This document shows positions 11,765 to 23,300 of a DNA stretch of 64,000 nucleotides, in pieces (the first letter of the stretch is position 1; each line of letters opens with the position of its first letter). Location of the stretch: positions 25,894,792 to 25,958,791 of the forward strand of contig OW387135.1 in NCBI GenBank assembly GCA_936440205.1, read 5' to 3'. This DNA is from Lepidonotus clava (Eukaryota > Annelida > Polychaeta > Phyllodocida > Polynoidae). A program made the translations under genes and the position numbers. The notes beneath the pieces were generated by a model. It was not told the origin of the DNA and made no database searches. It saw only the letters and a program-made list of their open reading frames with translations.

Positions 11765-14700
11765 CCTCCGGGCAGGCCTAGGAGAAAACAGCTTGGTGTC
11801 AGGGCAGAGACTGCTGATGAGGCAGGAGGCCGATTGATCGCTGGGGATGCCAGGTAACGTCAGCAACATCAGCAACATCAGCAACAGCCACATTAGGCCT
11901 CCCCCAGCCCAAACAGCCTAGGGCTACAAGTACACCCACTCAGACCTGTAAGCTACAATAACCTTAACCCAGACATGGCTAAACAACCTACTCAGTGCCC
12001 ATGGATATGCATCGCCCTTGTTTATCAAACAATTTCGATATTAAAGAAAAATGTGTGTGTAATTAGAAGAAACCATCACCGATGATGATATTTGTATGGA
12101 ATATGTCCTTAAATACCAATATCAAAATCAATGTCAGATATTATCGTTATTGTTAAATATGTAAAGAAAGAGACAGAGTATGCCTTCCAATCACCAATAC
12201 ATGTAATAATAATTGTAATATGACTATTCTGCAAGACAATTCTGAAGACAAAATACTCTGACATGCATTAACAAAAGAAAGCGTTCTAAAGATGTCAATA
12301 AGAAAAAAAAAACATAGAAACATCTTAAGTATGATATTCAAAAAAAGATACAATGTTAAAGAGTAGCATCAGTCGCTCTATTGTTTTTATGTGCAAAACA
12401 CTGATGGAAAGTTAAACAAATTGAGAGAGATGCTTTGAAAGTTCCTCAAACTGAGAGAGATACTCCTATAAAAATACCTGTAAAGGTGAGGTCAGGTTAT
12501 ACAAGTATTATCATACCATATTTACTATTGAATGACTTTATAAAGGGTAATCACTTGAACATAAAACTTAACAAAATACTCAATGGTAAAAGAAACATCA
12601 AATACTCAACAGTAAAAGAAACAACTAACATGCCTGGTATTGACATTGGGCAGAGCACTTTGACATTTACAAACTATTCCCCGGACAGTTATACCTAATA
12701 GTAATCGACTCGACATGCCCGGAACAGATGGTGGCAGTCTCCGACCCACTCTATTGATGAATCTTTCATGACCCTGAGATTGTTCACTCACTAAAAGGTT
12801 CATTTTATATCATAGGCAAGCAGGACTAATGTAATAATCATCTTACCACCTTTCTCATGGCAGGGTCACGCAATGCTCAGTCATACTAGTGGCCTCTTCA
12901 GTGCACACCATAAGGTTTTTACCTCGCTCCTGGTCACAGGCTATTCATACAGGGGCCACTTAAATGCCACTCTAACCACAACATAATATGCCACGACCAG
13001 ATGTCAAATTTAAAAGTCTTGCAAATTGCTATTAAATAAGATTGATTCTTGTTTCTATTGTATAGGTGTGTTGGTCGGCGGGGGAAAATGGGCGAGCCAT
13101 CGTGAGAATATTGCATGGAGGCAGCTTGTAGAGGTACAGGTAACATGTGCTGGTTATTATAGATTCTTGTGTAATTTACAGCATTTTCTTTGTGAACCTA
13201 TACATGCCCAACGTTTCCTGCATGTGCTGTCAACTGTTCCGCCAGATGGGAACTACTATGCTGGCACTATTGGTCCAAAACCTCCATTGACGGCCTATTA
13301 AACTATGTTTTATACGGCTTGCGTACAGGTTTGCGCACTAAGCATGACAGACTAATACTCCCCTTGCATGGCTTGCTCTCAAACACCACATAAATAAATA
13401 CACAAGTTGTTTTTTTGAAAACTAAAACACCTTGGAATCATTTGGGACACTTCTTAAGTCACACACTGATGTCTATCTCTTGAGAAAATCCGGGATATCA
13501 TTCATGACCTTTCACTTGGTATCATCTTCAAACAGTTTCTTCTCTCAGGCTTGTGGTGAGTTTTTCCCATCTTCTAACCTTTAGCTCCCAACACCCTTCG
13601 CCTAATTTGCTCAAGGGGGTATTCTTCGTCTTTCAGACGCAATTAAGTGATCCTCAAAAGGGCAATCATCCCCCTGATTTAACGTATAGTGGCCTCGGAA
13701 CCTTAGACCAGAGCCTCAGGCAATAGACGGGGGAATGCTCCCAGTGGAGTCTTTACAGGCACAGGGGGGTCGGTCCATACCCCTGGGTTGGAAAAAAGTT
13801 TATGTCCATTTAGCACGTCGGACCTTGAAGCTATTGACAGAATATGGCAGCTCTGGGAAAAAGTGGAGACTTGGCGCATAGCACGATCTTGTTTGAAGAT
13901 TTTAACGTTTGGCTATGGTATGCAGGAATGTTTGTTGAAATAAATTTGATGTAACGGCGCAATCTACCTTCATCTTTTTGTAATGACGATTGCGATATCT
14001 CCCATTGACGACTGCAGGATTAAAACAACAACATACCTTTCAAGCGACGAAAAAAAGTAACGTGTTTATTTCAAGCAGAAGTTTTTGATTATTTTCATTT
14101 ATGCAATGATCCTATCAAAGACCTCAATTTGGGCATTTTTACATTATCAGTCTATTACACCAGGCCAACAGAGGGATATATATATATATATACATATATC
14201 ATAAAAGGGTGATTAGATGTCGGCATCCTCCCTAGGTGTTCCCCTCTGATCTAGATGATGACAAAGTTGGGCCTGAACACCTTACTCGTCAGTCCAGGTA
14301 AATGATCCATAATAAATCACCTCAAAGGGACTGGGGTATGTCCCACCCAGAGACACTGGCCCCTGTCAGTGGGTGGTTACCGGGGGGACGTTGATTGGCC
14401 TTGCCATTGTCCACGTTTTGTTAGGAAACTTTGTATGCCAACTTTTACAATTGTGATAATGTGAGAACGACAAAACACATATATGTAGGGTCTGGTTACT
14501 GATCTACTCCGCTTGCTCTTCTCTCACGCATCAGATTTTTCAACAAAAATACAGGAGGGAAAGTTGTGGCAGCAACTGAGTTAAAGCTGTAAGGAGTCCA
14601 GTGCATTTGTTATTGCCAGACAGGTTTTGCATTTCCAAAAGGATTATTTCACTTGGGGGGCCACATTGAGTAGATCATAAAACGTTGAAACGGTGAATAC
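11765..14700. other. AT-rich desert with minor repeats
   Basis: A 9-bp repeat (TCAGCAACA, three units) lies at about 11862-11889 and an imperfect TA array at about 14176-14200. At 13066-13139 a pyrimidine tract ending TATAG and a downstream CAG/GTAACA bound an open 74-base frame, exon-like in form but with no recognisable peptide. No gene is called. Confidence 0.4.
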
Positions 14701-15110
14701 CGTTTCCCGCGATTGTTAGTGCCAGGTACATTGAGCGATTCTCTGCAAATCGCCTGGCACTGAAAAGAAAGTGACACTTTTTAAACTTATAGCTGTCAAC
14801 GGGTGTCAGCGATGAAACTGAGCTGTCAACGAGCCTACCAGTGAGCCGTCCCATCCCGGTGAACCCGGCTCCTAAGTGATCATTGCTGAAAGGGCCCAGC
14901 GTTCCGGACCGATACTGACCACTGGTCACTCTGGCACGGACGCTGGTCAAGCCAGGTGTGTTGCCACTAGGCCTCAATCCCTGATGACCACTTGCCCTTG
15001 CAGGAGGCCCGAGAGGGGACAGGCTGAGGACTTGACCACTGGTCGATTGTATCTCAAGTGCGCTCAAAGAGAGCGGAAAATGACCGGCTCGACAGAGGTG
15101 GTATTAGAGC
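14701..15110. promoter_or_regulatory. GC-rich island with hairpin and paired TGACCACTGGTC palindromes
   Basis: AGTGCCAGG at about 14719 pairs with CCTGGCACT at about 14754, with an inner CGATT/AATCG stem. Downstream, TGACCACTGGTC occurs twice (about 14917 and 15034). Overlapping open frames on both strands lack protein character. Candidate regulatory element. Confidence 0.35.
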
Positions 15111-18100
15111 CGGCGCCTGCCTCCCAACTGTTGACAGCAAGCACCTCATATTTCAGGCACACTCAGACCAAAATTATACCTGTAGCAGATCTTCTGCCAG
15201 GAAAGTGTGAAAGGAGATCCCATGGGTGTATGGGTGCAGGGCTAAAGACCCGTAATAAATTTAAAGGTGAAGACCGCTGGCTCCTCTGGAAACTATCATG
15301 TAGTATTTAGAGGTGTGTCTGGAAGACAAGTGAGTTTAAATCCTGCGGTGTGGTTTCCTCTGGAAAGATCAGTTAGCTTGCTGAGAGGGTTGAAGGGTGC
15401 CAATGATGAAGGTGTGAAATATGGCGCACTCGTTTTGACGACTTAGATCATTACCTAAATGATTAATGTCTATTTTCGAATATACTATTCCTGTTCTTCA
15501 TTATTGCCATAGCAAATATATATATAAAGGTGCAAATACAAGTATATTTGAATTATTGAAGTGGCTCATACAACCAAAAGACGAGGGCCCACGTAAAATG
15601 AAACAAAAAACTCAAATTTATTTATTTCAACAGAAACAAACTAGCAGAAGGCATATGCTTAATCATACAGGACAAAGTCATTTCGTCGGAAGAACAACCT
15701 TAGCTTAGGAATTATATTTTCAAATGGCCAAAGGGAATGTTTGTCCAGAAAATCACGACTTTCAATCTTTACCCTTCACACTAATCTTAAGCACTAAGAC
15801 CTGTTTTTTATGATGAGTAATAGCCTATCGAGGAAAATACTTAGTATGCTGGTACATGTCACAGAGGGGCAATTTTGCTCTTACCTTCCATCAGCCGTCA
15901 ATCACAAAGTTATTAACAAGAATCCTATCCCTTCATTGCAGGCTTGGGAACAGTGATTGTCCCTCAGAAGCACCGTACTTTACCCTCCACCCTTTGTTGT
16001 GTTTATGTTACCCTACTCATTACGATTCTCCCCAGAGAACACTAAACGGTGGTTTATTTAAAGCCTCCACGGCCAGAAGTTGTAAAAGCATTGTGTGATC
16101 CTTGCCAAAAGACGGGAGAGTAATGGCAGGAACCCATCGCCAGCGCGTGCTGGAGCTAAAGATCCACAAAATAGAACTAAATCATTGACAACAAAACCAT
16201 TTTCTGTCACACCTTGATCTAGATGATGCTTAACCCTTTCTATTCCAGACTGACACATAACCCAACTTTCAGGGTTAACCACTAAAATAATTCACTTCGT
16301 TCCATATCAATACTAATCTATTCAGTATGGTCCACAGCTGTAAAATCACTTGACATATTAGTGACGGTTTTCCTTTGTGCATCAGTTTTAAAATATCGCC
16401 GGGAACACCCCCAAAAAGAGTAAGTCATTAATTGTTAGGACAACTGTGAAATGTTGATGAATTGACTCGTGAAGGCTTCAGGCCTGAAATAGTCTCCCCT
16501 AGCCTTTATGGGCTGGCCAGACCGCCATTTTCCCGCTGGGCAAATGATCAAATTTCTTCGTCTTTCACAGCTGCCCTTGAGTTGTTGCCGGCACTGACGC
16601 CATGCTGATGTTCCATAGGCAGTTGTCAGCCAATGCATTAAACTCCATCCCAATGTTTACTATCTTATTGAGTTTTACCTTTGCGTGGATATGGGTTGGA
16701 GTGAAAATCTTCTTTGGGTCTATAGGCTTTTGAAGTCCTCTCGCGGCGCTGGGAGCCTCAAAGGTGATTTATTCTGTGTATATCTCCTTTAATATAATGC
16801 TACTTGAAATTATACGGCCTCTGAGCCGTCACCTCATGATTAGAATATTAATGCCCATTAAAGTCATATACACAGCACAGAGAGCATTCAATCACTGGGG
16901 TTTGAATTGACCTGACAGAAGTGTCTAAATAAAGTGTATTTTCAATGTCTGAAGTGGGGTCCTACATCTATGAGGTGTCAGGAATGGTGGCGGGGGTGTA
17001 TACACATTTGACTGTGGTCTTGGAAATAAGAACACTTTTATTAATAAGGCGCATAATCATATGGGTTCAATGTATAGCCATGTGCCAAACATCATATAAT
17101 GTGATGGGAATCTAAATTCGAGTCTGTCACCTTATCAAAACAGATAGAATGTTTTTATTGCCGGTTGCCCGGCTTTTACCAATGTAGGGATTTACAGATT
17201 ATCATCAATCACCCACTTTAAATGTGACATCCAGACCGAGTTTACGTCCCCCAGGTTTTAACACTTTTGGTTAGTTCAAAGAAGCACTTGCTGTACACTG
17301 ATGCAGGTGCCTGGATGAGTGAAAAAGTACTGGTTGGTGTTAGCCGAATCAATTGCGCATCATTTAATGGCGTAACAGTAATATATGGCCGTACCCTGAA
17401 CCCAAGATAGCAAGCAATATGTTTGGGTATTATCTTTGCCTTATTCACAGTTGGGGGTATCCTATGGAGGAAGATATGCATTGTGTAAATAGAAAGAGCT
17501 AATTTGATCAAAGGCCCCGACCCCATTGCCTTCACAGGTAGACTATTGAGGCGGTAGGCAGGTGCACAAAAAGCATACCGGCAGATGGTGCCGATTCCAC
17601 ACCTTGATGTGCAATTTGCGATTGGAATTTTTGATAACCGGTAGAAGTGTATCTCTGCAGGGCAAATCATAAATAAGGACACGTGTCTTCAAGACAAGAC
17701 TGCCTGCCTGGAGACAGGTCGAGTGAACTGGGACTGTGAAGGGGGGGAGGTGGGAGAGGCGAACAACAGGTGTATGCACAAGATTCTGACGGTAATAAAT
17801 GATCACGATTTGAACAAAGAACCCCCCAAGTGATCGGCAGGCCCCCAGATGACCTCTCAGGAAGTCAGAGACTAATGGCTCTAGAGATCTATCATTAATT
17901 CTCCAGGAAGTTAAAAGGTGCCGCCGTTAGAATTGGACTTGTTATCTCTATACTATCTGTTGAGGTGATTGAGACTTGTAGCAATCGCAAACACCTATCT
18001 CAAATTTTGCTGCATGTGCAAAGATTTAAACCATGGAACAAGCATGACTCATGTACACTAAATGTGCGAGGACGAGTGGCTGTTAGTTATAGAAAGATGC

Positions 18101-18699
18101 ATGAAAATGCATTGGCACATAAGATGCATCAAATCATAAAGGATATTCATATACGTGGCAAAGATATTCAACACTTCAATGACCCCTCGTGAAGACAAAA
18201 TGTGGTCGGAAAGATTGATCAATTAGGATGATGAAGTTGACTAATCCGAGAGAGGCCTTCTGGTTTTAATGTTTCTCCACAACAATTTTGATATAGAATT
18301 AAACAATTATTTTGAAAAAGGCAGTGCAATGAGTAAAGAATTCAATGACTATTGACGATTTTGCAATTTATAACTATGCAACATATATCGACCAAGCCGA
18401 CCACAAGTCCTTTCAAAGATCATATTCCATGTGCACTTATAATTATCTTTATTTCACCAAGATGAGATGCAGTAGGAATTTTGACTACTGCAATGCTTGG
18501 AAGTCACGCAGAGAGCCATAATGATATTTGCATTATCAATACATCTTGCACTGCCATTGCGAGCGGTCCCCCAGCCCAAAGCCCTCGGGGGGTGTCATGT
18601 TGGTCTTGCAATTAGGTTGAAAGGTTCTGTGGTCTCATTTTTCACCGGCGGCCACCTGAAGGCACAAATTACAGGTTATTTAATATACCTGCCCAACTA
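15111..18699. other. AT-rich desert; homeodomain-type AT words near 16.8 kb
   Basis: No gene was recognised. The stretch 16790-16920 has dense ATTA/TAAT words (TGATTAGAATATTAATGCCC, ATTAAAGTCAT) with mixed composition and could be a conserved enhancer core; this needs comparison with related genomes. Open frames at 17242-17806 are GC/AT noise. Confidence 0.35.
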
Positions 18700-18716
18700 C
18701 CCCCCCCCCCCCCCCC
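18700..18716. repeat. Poly(C) tract, 17 C
   Basis: An uninterrupted homopolymer of C in otherwise mixed sequence. Confidence 0.9.
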
Positions 18717-19600
18717 AACCACTGCATGGTGACCTGCACTTGCAATGCTTAAATATTTTGGAAGGCAGACTTGCTTACAGACAAATGTTGATAACTGAAA
18801 ATAAGATAATTGCTATGTTTCGATGAGGCCTCAGTTGTATTACTATTATTTACATATCAGGGGTGGATGTCTACTGTATTATACAGATATCTTGGGCGTT
18901 TTGTTTTGGATACCAAAGTCTTACAAGTGGAGAAGTACCGCCCCCTAAAAAGGCAAAGAATATATTCCACATAATTATAGTCTGGATGAAGAAAAAGAAA
19001 ATACTTTTTGGAAAGACAAATGTTGATGAAGGGTCCTGAAAAAGTAACATAATTCCTGAAATATTGGCATGTCGACTCTACTAGTATCAGGAATCAGGAA
19101 CAAACAAAACAAACCAATAGTTTGGTGCATCGTGCATGACTTTAGCAAAACATAGAAACAGTTCATCAAATTTCCTGAAGCAAACGAATGCATTAAGCTC
19201 CTGTAACAACTAGACGTATAAAATTCAGTTATAAGAAAAGTGGACAGTGAGAGGGTAGGGCTGTACTTTCCAATGTTTGACCTTAAAACATGGCTTTTTT
19301 GCACCATTCATTAGTTTTTGCCGGTCAAAAGTTGGCCAACACTATGGGCCCTACTTTGGTTGGTAGGTAAAGAATTCTATGTTAGTAGCTGGGAGGGGCA
19401 CAATAGGAGTGAACGTTGGTCGATGAGGGAGGTCAATGGACCTAATCAGTCCGTTATAGTCTCATCAGGCTTATCATCGACCTGACAGCCGCACTGAAAT
19501 TGTCATTACTTTCTCCCTAAAGTGAGCGCACATAAAACGCACCAAGAACTACCTGAATTACACATGATAAATTGCACCTGCAATTGAGTCAATGGGCGTG
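18717..19600. other. Intergenic, nothing recognised
   Basis: AT-rich with no protein-like frame, repeat or motif cluster that I can support. Confidence 0.45.
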
Positions 19601-20200
19601 GGACTGGGGTGGAATGGGGCTTGCCAGTGGCCCTCCTGGGAGGGTCGGGGAGGGGCCAGTCACCACCCCAACACCCCAACACCACCACACCCCAACACCT
19701 GACACAAAGAAACAACATCAACGTTTATATGACAACCCCAAGCACAACCTGTCTAGGAAAAGGCCAACGCCACTAAGACGTTGAGGGCTCTCCAAAATGG
19801 CCACCTTGATGGTCGTCAAGGGAACCGTATAGGATGCGCGCGCAGTCCATACGGCACTTCATTGTGGGTGGGGAGGAGAAAGCTGGTCGGGATTTCAGGG
19901 GTTGATGGGAGGTGGGAGGTATTCCAAGGAGGCGTTCCCGGCCATCAGCTCTGGTCAATGGGTGTCAGTTTAGACCTGACTGGTATTGTCCGGCATTGTC
20001 CACTACAGCCGGACATTGGGGTCTTGACCGTCAAGGAAACGACAAGCAATGACCACTCACTGCCCTGTCCGGCTTCGCTCTTGACCTTACGTCAGTATGG
20101 ATGTGCCTGGGCTAGTATGCGCACTAATTGCATTAACAATGCGCAAAGAACTCACCCTAGAGTGACACAGGTGGCAAGTCAAATGTACTGCATGTCCTAA
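19601..20200. promoter_or_regulatory. GC-rich island with CCCCAACA minisatellite
   Basis: CACCCCAACACCCCAACACC-type repeats lie at about 19660-19700. The following 400 bases are GC-rich, with AAAATGGCCACCTTG (YY1-like) near 19795. A 139-codon plus frame spans it but reads as random. Candidate regulatory DNA, weakly supported. Confidence 0.3.
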
Positions 20201-20725
20201 TGGCTCTGCCAAAAAGGTTAAGCGGTATTGCAAAAAAAAAAAAATTAACCCCTCAATCCAGCGTCATATAGGCACCGTGGCGTGTTCTGCAAAAAGCATT
20301 GGGAATGGGTATACTTTTCGCAGAGCACATAATTATACGAGCACCTTGGAAGCAAGGCTCACCATATATAAACGTATAATATAGCGATAGTAAAAACATT
20401 GATGGCCACCAATCACTTGATAAGTGTCGCATTGTTTATCTTCACTTGTTTATCATTATTGGAAAGATTGATATAGAATAAACAATTTTATTCAGAAAAT
20501 ACTTTTTGTCTATCAGTGAGTCTGAGGATTTTCATTTTTTTTCTGAATGTGACCTATTGTTCTAATTCTTTTTCTATCAGACATTTTGTTTAATACCAGT
20601 TTTGTTGCTGCCCTCCTCAATCAATTGCCTTTAGTCGAATTGTAATCACACACAGTATAACGGTATGCTGCTCACGAAGAAATATTCATGTTTAGATTGA
20701 ATGGACGGAAGCTCTTTCTGCACCA
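20201..20725. other. AT-rich, nothing recognised
   Basis: Contains a short poly(A) run near 20231. No gene or structured repeat was seen. Confidence 0.45.
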
Positions 20726-21010
20726 AGCCCGCGTATTTAAGTGGCATTACATACGCGGATGTTCTTTATTGTTATATAATTTATCAGCTGTCCCTGAATC
20801 GGGGGCTATGCCCCCGAACCCCCTTTTTATTTTATCTTCTTATTTCTTTGTCTAGGTTTAATTCTTAGTATATATGTACATCTTTAAAACACCAACCCTA
20901 TGTCCGCGTGTATAATGATATCTCTATGCGCGGACTTCGAGTCCGCGTATATAAGGAATTATATCTGCGCGACGGCCGCGTACGCGACGGCCGCGCGTAT
21001 AGCCACTCCC
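20726..21010. repeat. Cluster of short perfect GC-rich hairpins (decayed element?)
   Basis: Three perfect inverted repeats stand in an AT-rich background: CCGCGTAT/ATACGCGG near 20729-20758, TCGGGGGC/GCCCCCGA around a TAT loop near 20799-20817, and CGCGGACT/AGTCCGCG around TCG near 20930-20950. They are followed by a tandem GCGACGGCCGCG pair near 20972-20995. Reuse of CGCGGA/CGCGTAT words suggests one mobile family. Borders and family are unknown. Confidence 0.4.
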
Positions 21011-21021
21011 CGCTGCCCGAC

Positions 21022-21222
21022 CTAATAATTTAGGAGTTCTCCACCATTTAATTTATCTTCATTTTTATGTAAACAAACCAGTGCTCCTGACGGGCCTAAC
21101 TCATCCATCAGATAATCCGAGCTGGCTTCTGGCAGTGGCATCATTGTGTAAGCACACCATTCATTAGCCTCGGCTAAATAGATTCCCCATTCTTTGAGGC
21201 TTTGAAGTAAAAGACCATCCAC
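21022..21222 (-). CDS. Small unrecognised ORF, 66 aa (doubtful)
   Basis: The frame MDGLLLQSLKEWGIYLAEAN... has a more protein-like residue mix than other short frames here (alternating hydrophobic and acidic residues, few rare residues). I recognise no family, see no splice-acceptor context at its start, and no neighbouring coding sequence supports it. It could be an isolated exon, a transposase or gag scrap, or chance. Confidence 0.15.
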   Translation of the reverse strand: MDGLLLQSLKEWGIYLAEANEWCAYTMMPLPEASSDYLMDELGPSGALVCLHKNEDKLNGGELLNY

Positions 21223-22960
21223 AAGAAGGTGTTACATCAAAGTGAAGCAGGGAAAAAAACTAATCATAATATGAAGCCTCTTACTTTTGCAGCCATAACA
21301 TAAGGCCTGCCTATATATATATATCCACCCCGTGAATGCCCAGCCCACCAGCCACGTATGGAGATAGTGTTAAGATGCTAAGGTGTATTTAAGTACCACT
21401 GCATTGGACCACTGGAGGGCTTTCATCCCCCTGCAGAGATGTTACTTCTCATAGATCACGCCCCAGAAGGTGGGAGTATACAACACCACCAGGGGCCTGG
21501 GACTTCAGCACTGGGCCAACGGGGTGTCGGCTTTCAACACGATTGTGATGTTACGAGTTTTTCCGAAGGGTTTTTCGCCTGGACTTGGTGATTTGTTTCT
21601 GTTGGAGGTAGTCTGAATTACCTGGCCCCTCCCTGGACGTAATCCGACCCCCAGACACACCTGACCTTCAGCCTTCTTATCGCCGCCCGGATCTGTCAGT
21701 CTCACTTGTCGCTAGACCTGACGACGTTGGCTTTATTGGCCCAGCAGCTGCTGCTGCTTCCCAACTATTTGAAGGGTCTTTAGGCGAATCAAGACTTATA
21801 TAATTATGGTACATATATATGTATAAGTAATCCAATCAAGGCTAAAGCTGCTTATATCTTCGTCATAACGTTAAGACATTACCTGCAGGTAGAGTTTGAT
21901 CTCAAAGAGGCTCAGCAACATGCTGATATTGCAATTCGCGTGTTTAAATATTCAAACCATAATATTTTGTTAACCAAAGTCAATTTTAATTGGTCATGGA
22001 GATGCTCGTTGAAAATACATGTCCCTATATTACCTATCCACAGGTACTTGTGGGTAGGTGGGGATTTCCCTATGTTATTAGAACTTAACCTTTCTTGTAT
22101 ACTGTTCTGTCGGATATAATCTCACTTATAAGTAAACATTTTCCCACTAACGATACGACGTAGGAGGCCTAAAAAAGAAGAGTGCATGCGTTGAATTTTG
22201 AATTTTAGGGGCATGATCCCTGAAGCCCCCACTGGTTCCAGGGACAGGCTGAGGACAGGATGTGTCTGTCGTGCTGAGGTATTGGATCACTCTCCTTAGC
22301 AATATGACCAGTATGGTCCTTCCATGACAGCAATACCAATGAGACATAAACCGCTATAGCTGCTTACAGAATAACCCAGCAGTGACATATTTACCCAATG
22401 TATTGGCAGGTTTTATTAGTGTAATCATAGGGTTGCGTTACGACTAAAAACGGCCATAAGACCTAAAGGACATAAACTTCAAACGTTATTGCGCACAAAT
22501 GATTCTTCTTTGGATCTTACTGTACTAGAGTGCCAATCACATTGTTACAAAACTGACTTATGTTCATTGCTTTATGCTTATTTCCTTTGAACCTGCCAAA
22601 CTACAAATGGATGAATGATGAGAAAACCTCGGCTATGAAAAGTAGACACGTCAGAAGGGGTCAAGAGGGATGCCTTATTAAAACTTTTTTTCAATATAAT
22701 ATTATCATAACATTTACTATTTCGAGTTATTGGTTGCTGAGGTCGAGGTTTTACATAAATTGAGTAATGAGATGCATGCATGTTGTTGTAAAAGTCTCCA
22801 TTTTACGAATGCAGGCTTATACTAAACCACAACTCATTTTTGGACACATGAAGTTCTTTAAAACCATGAAAAGATGCTCACTGCATTAATATTTGAAATC
22901 TTATTGAAGGTGTCATCCATATTTAAATAAACTGCGTATACCTAGGATACTGGTGATCCC
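21223..22960. other. AT-rich desert
   Basis: No gene was recognised. A short TA run occurs near 21312-21323. A mixed-composition patch at 21480-21720 has no clear motif cluster. Confidence 0.45.
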
Positions 22961-23300
22961 TGGTAGCCATGGTGGCTAGCTAGAAGCTCGCAGACTTCTA
23001 TACCCTAAGGTCAAATGACCTATCATATGACCCACCGGCCAAGCGTGGCGTCCGACCGTCCACGTGCTTGACACGACCATATTTCGCCAGGTCTGGGGTC
23101 CTCCAGAAGGTGAGAGGTCAAAGCCAAGGTCAGAGGCTGACAACAGGTGTACAGCCCTCTGCGCATGCTCATAATCCCGCGCCACCTTGCGGAAACGCAT
23201 GCTCCAGCGACCAGAAAAGGTGGCAGCTCTGCGGGGAGTCCACCCCATACCCACAACACTGTGAGTGTAGGCCACCCTCCACGGGTAGTGTTATCCCTGT
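22961..23300. promoter_or_regulatory. GC-rich island with NRF1-like site and a 16-mer shared with 37.05 kb
   Basis: It contains GTGCTTGACACGACCA at 23064-23079, whose reverse complement occurs exactly at 37051-37066. CTGCGCATGCTC near 23159 is NRF1-like, and AGGTCAAAGCCAAGGTCA near 23114 holds nuclear-receptor half-sites. Frames open on both strands are artefacts of composition. Confidence 0.4.

Noticed and set aside
13066-13139. Exon-like segment with acceptor-like and donor-like ends
   Set aside because: One frame is open, but the peptide is unrecognised and no neighbouring exon candidates connect to it. Such matches are frequent by chance.
14719-14762. miRNA precursor from the AGTGCCAGG/CCTGGCACT hairpin
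   Set aside because: The stem is short with a large asymmetric bulge, and no known miRNA seed is visible.
20799-20825. Bacterial-type terminator hairpin with T run
   Set aside because: The setting is clearly eukaryotic nuclear DNA. It is better read as one of several element-like hairpins.
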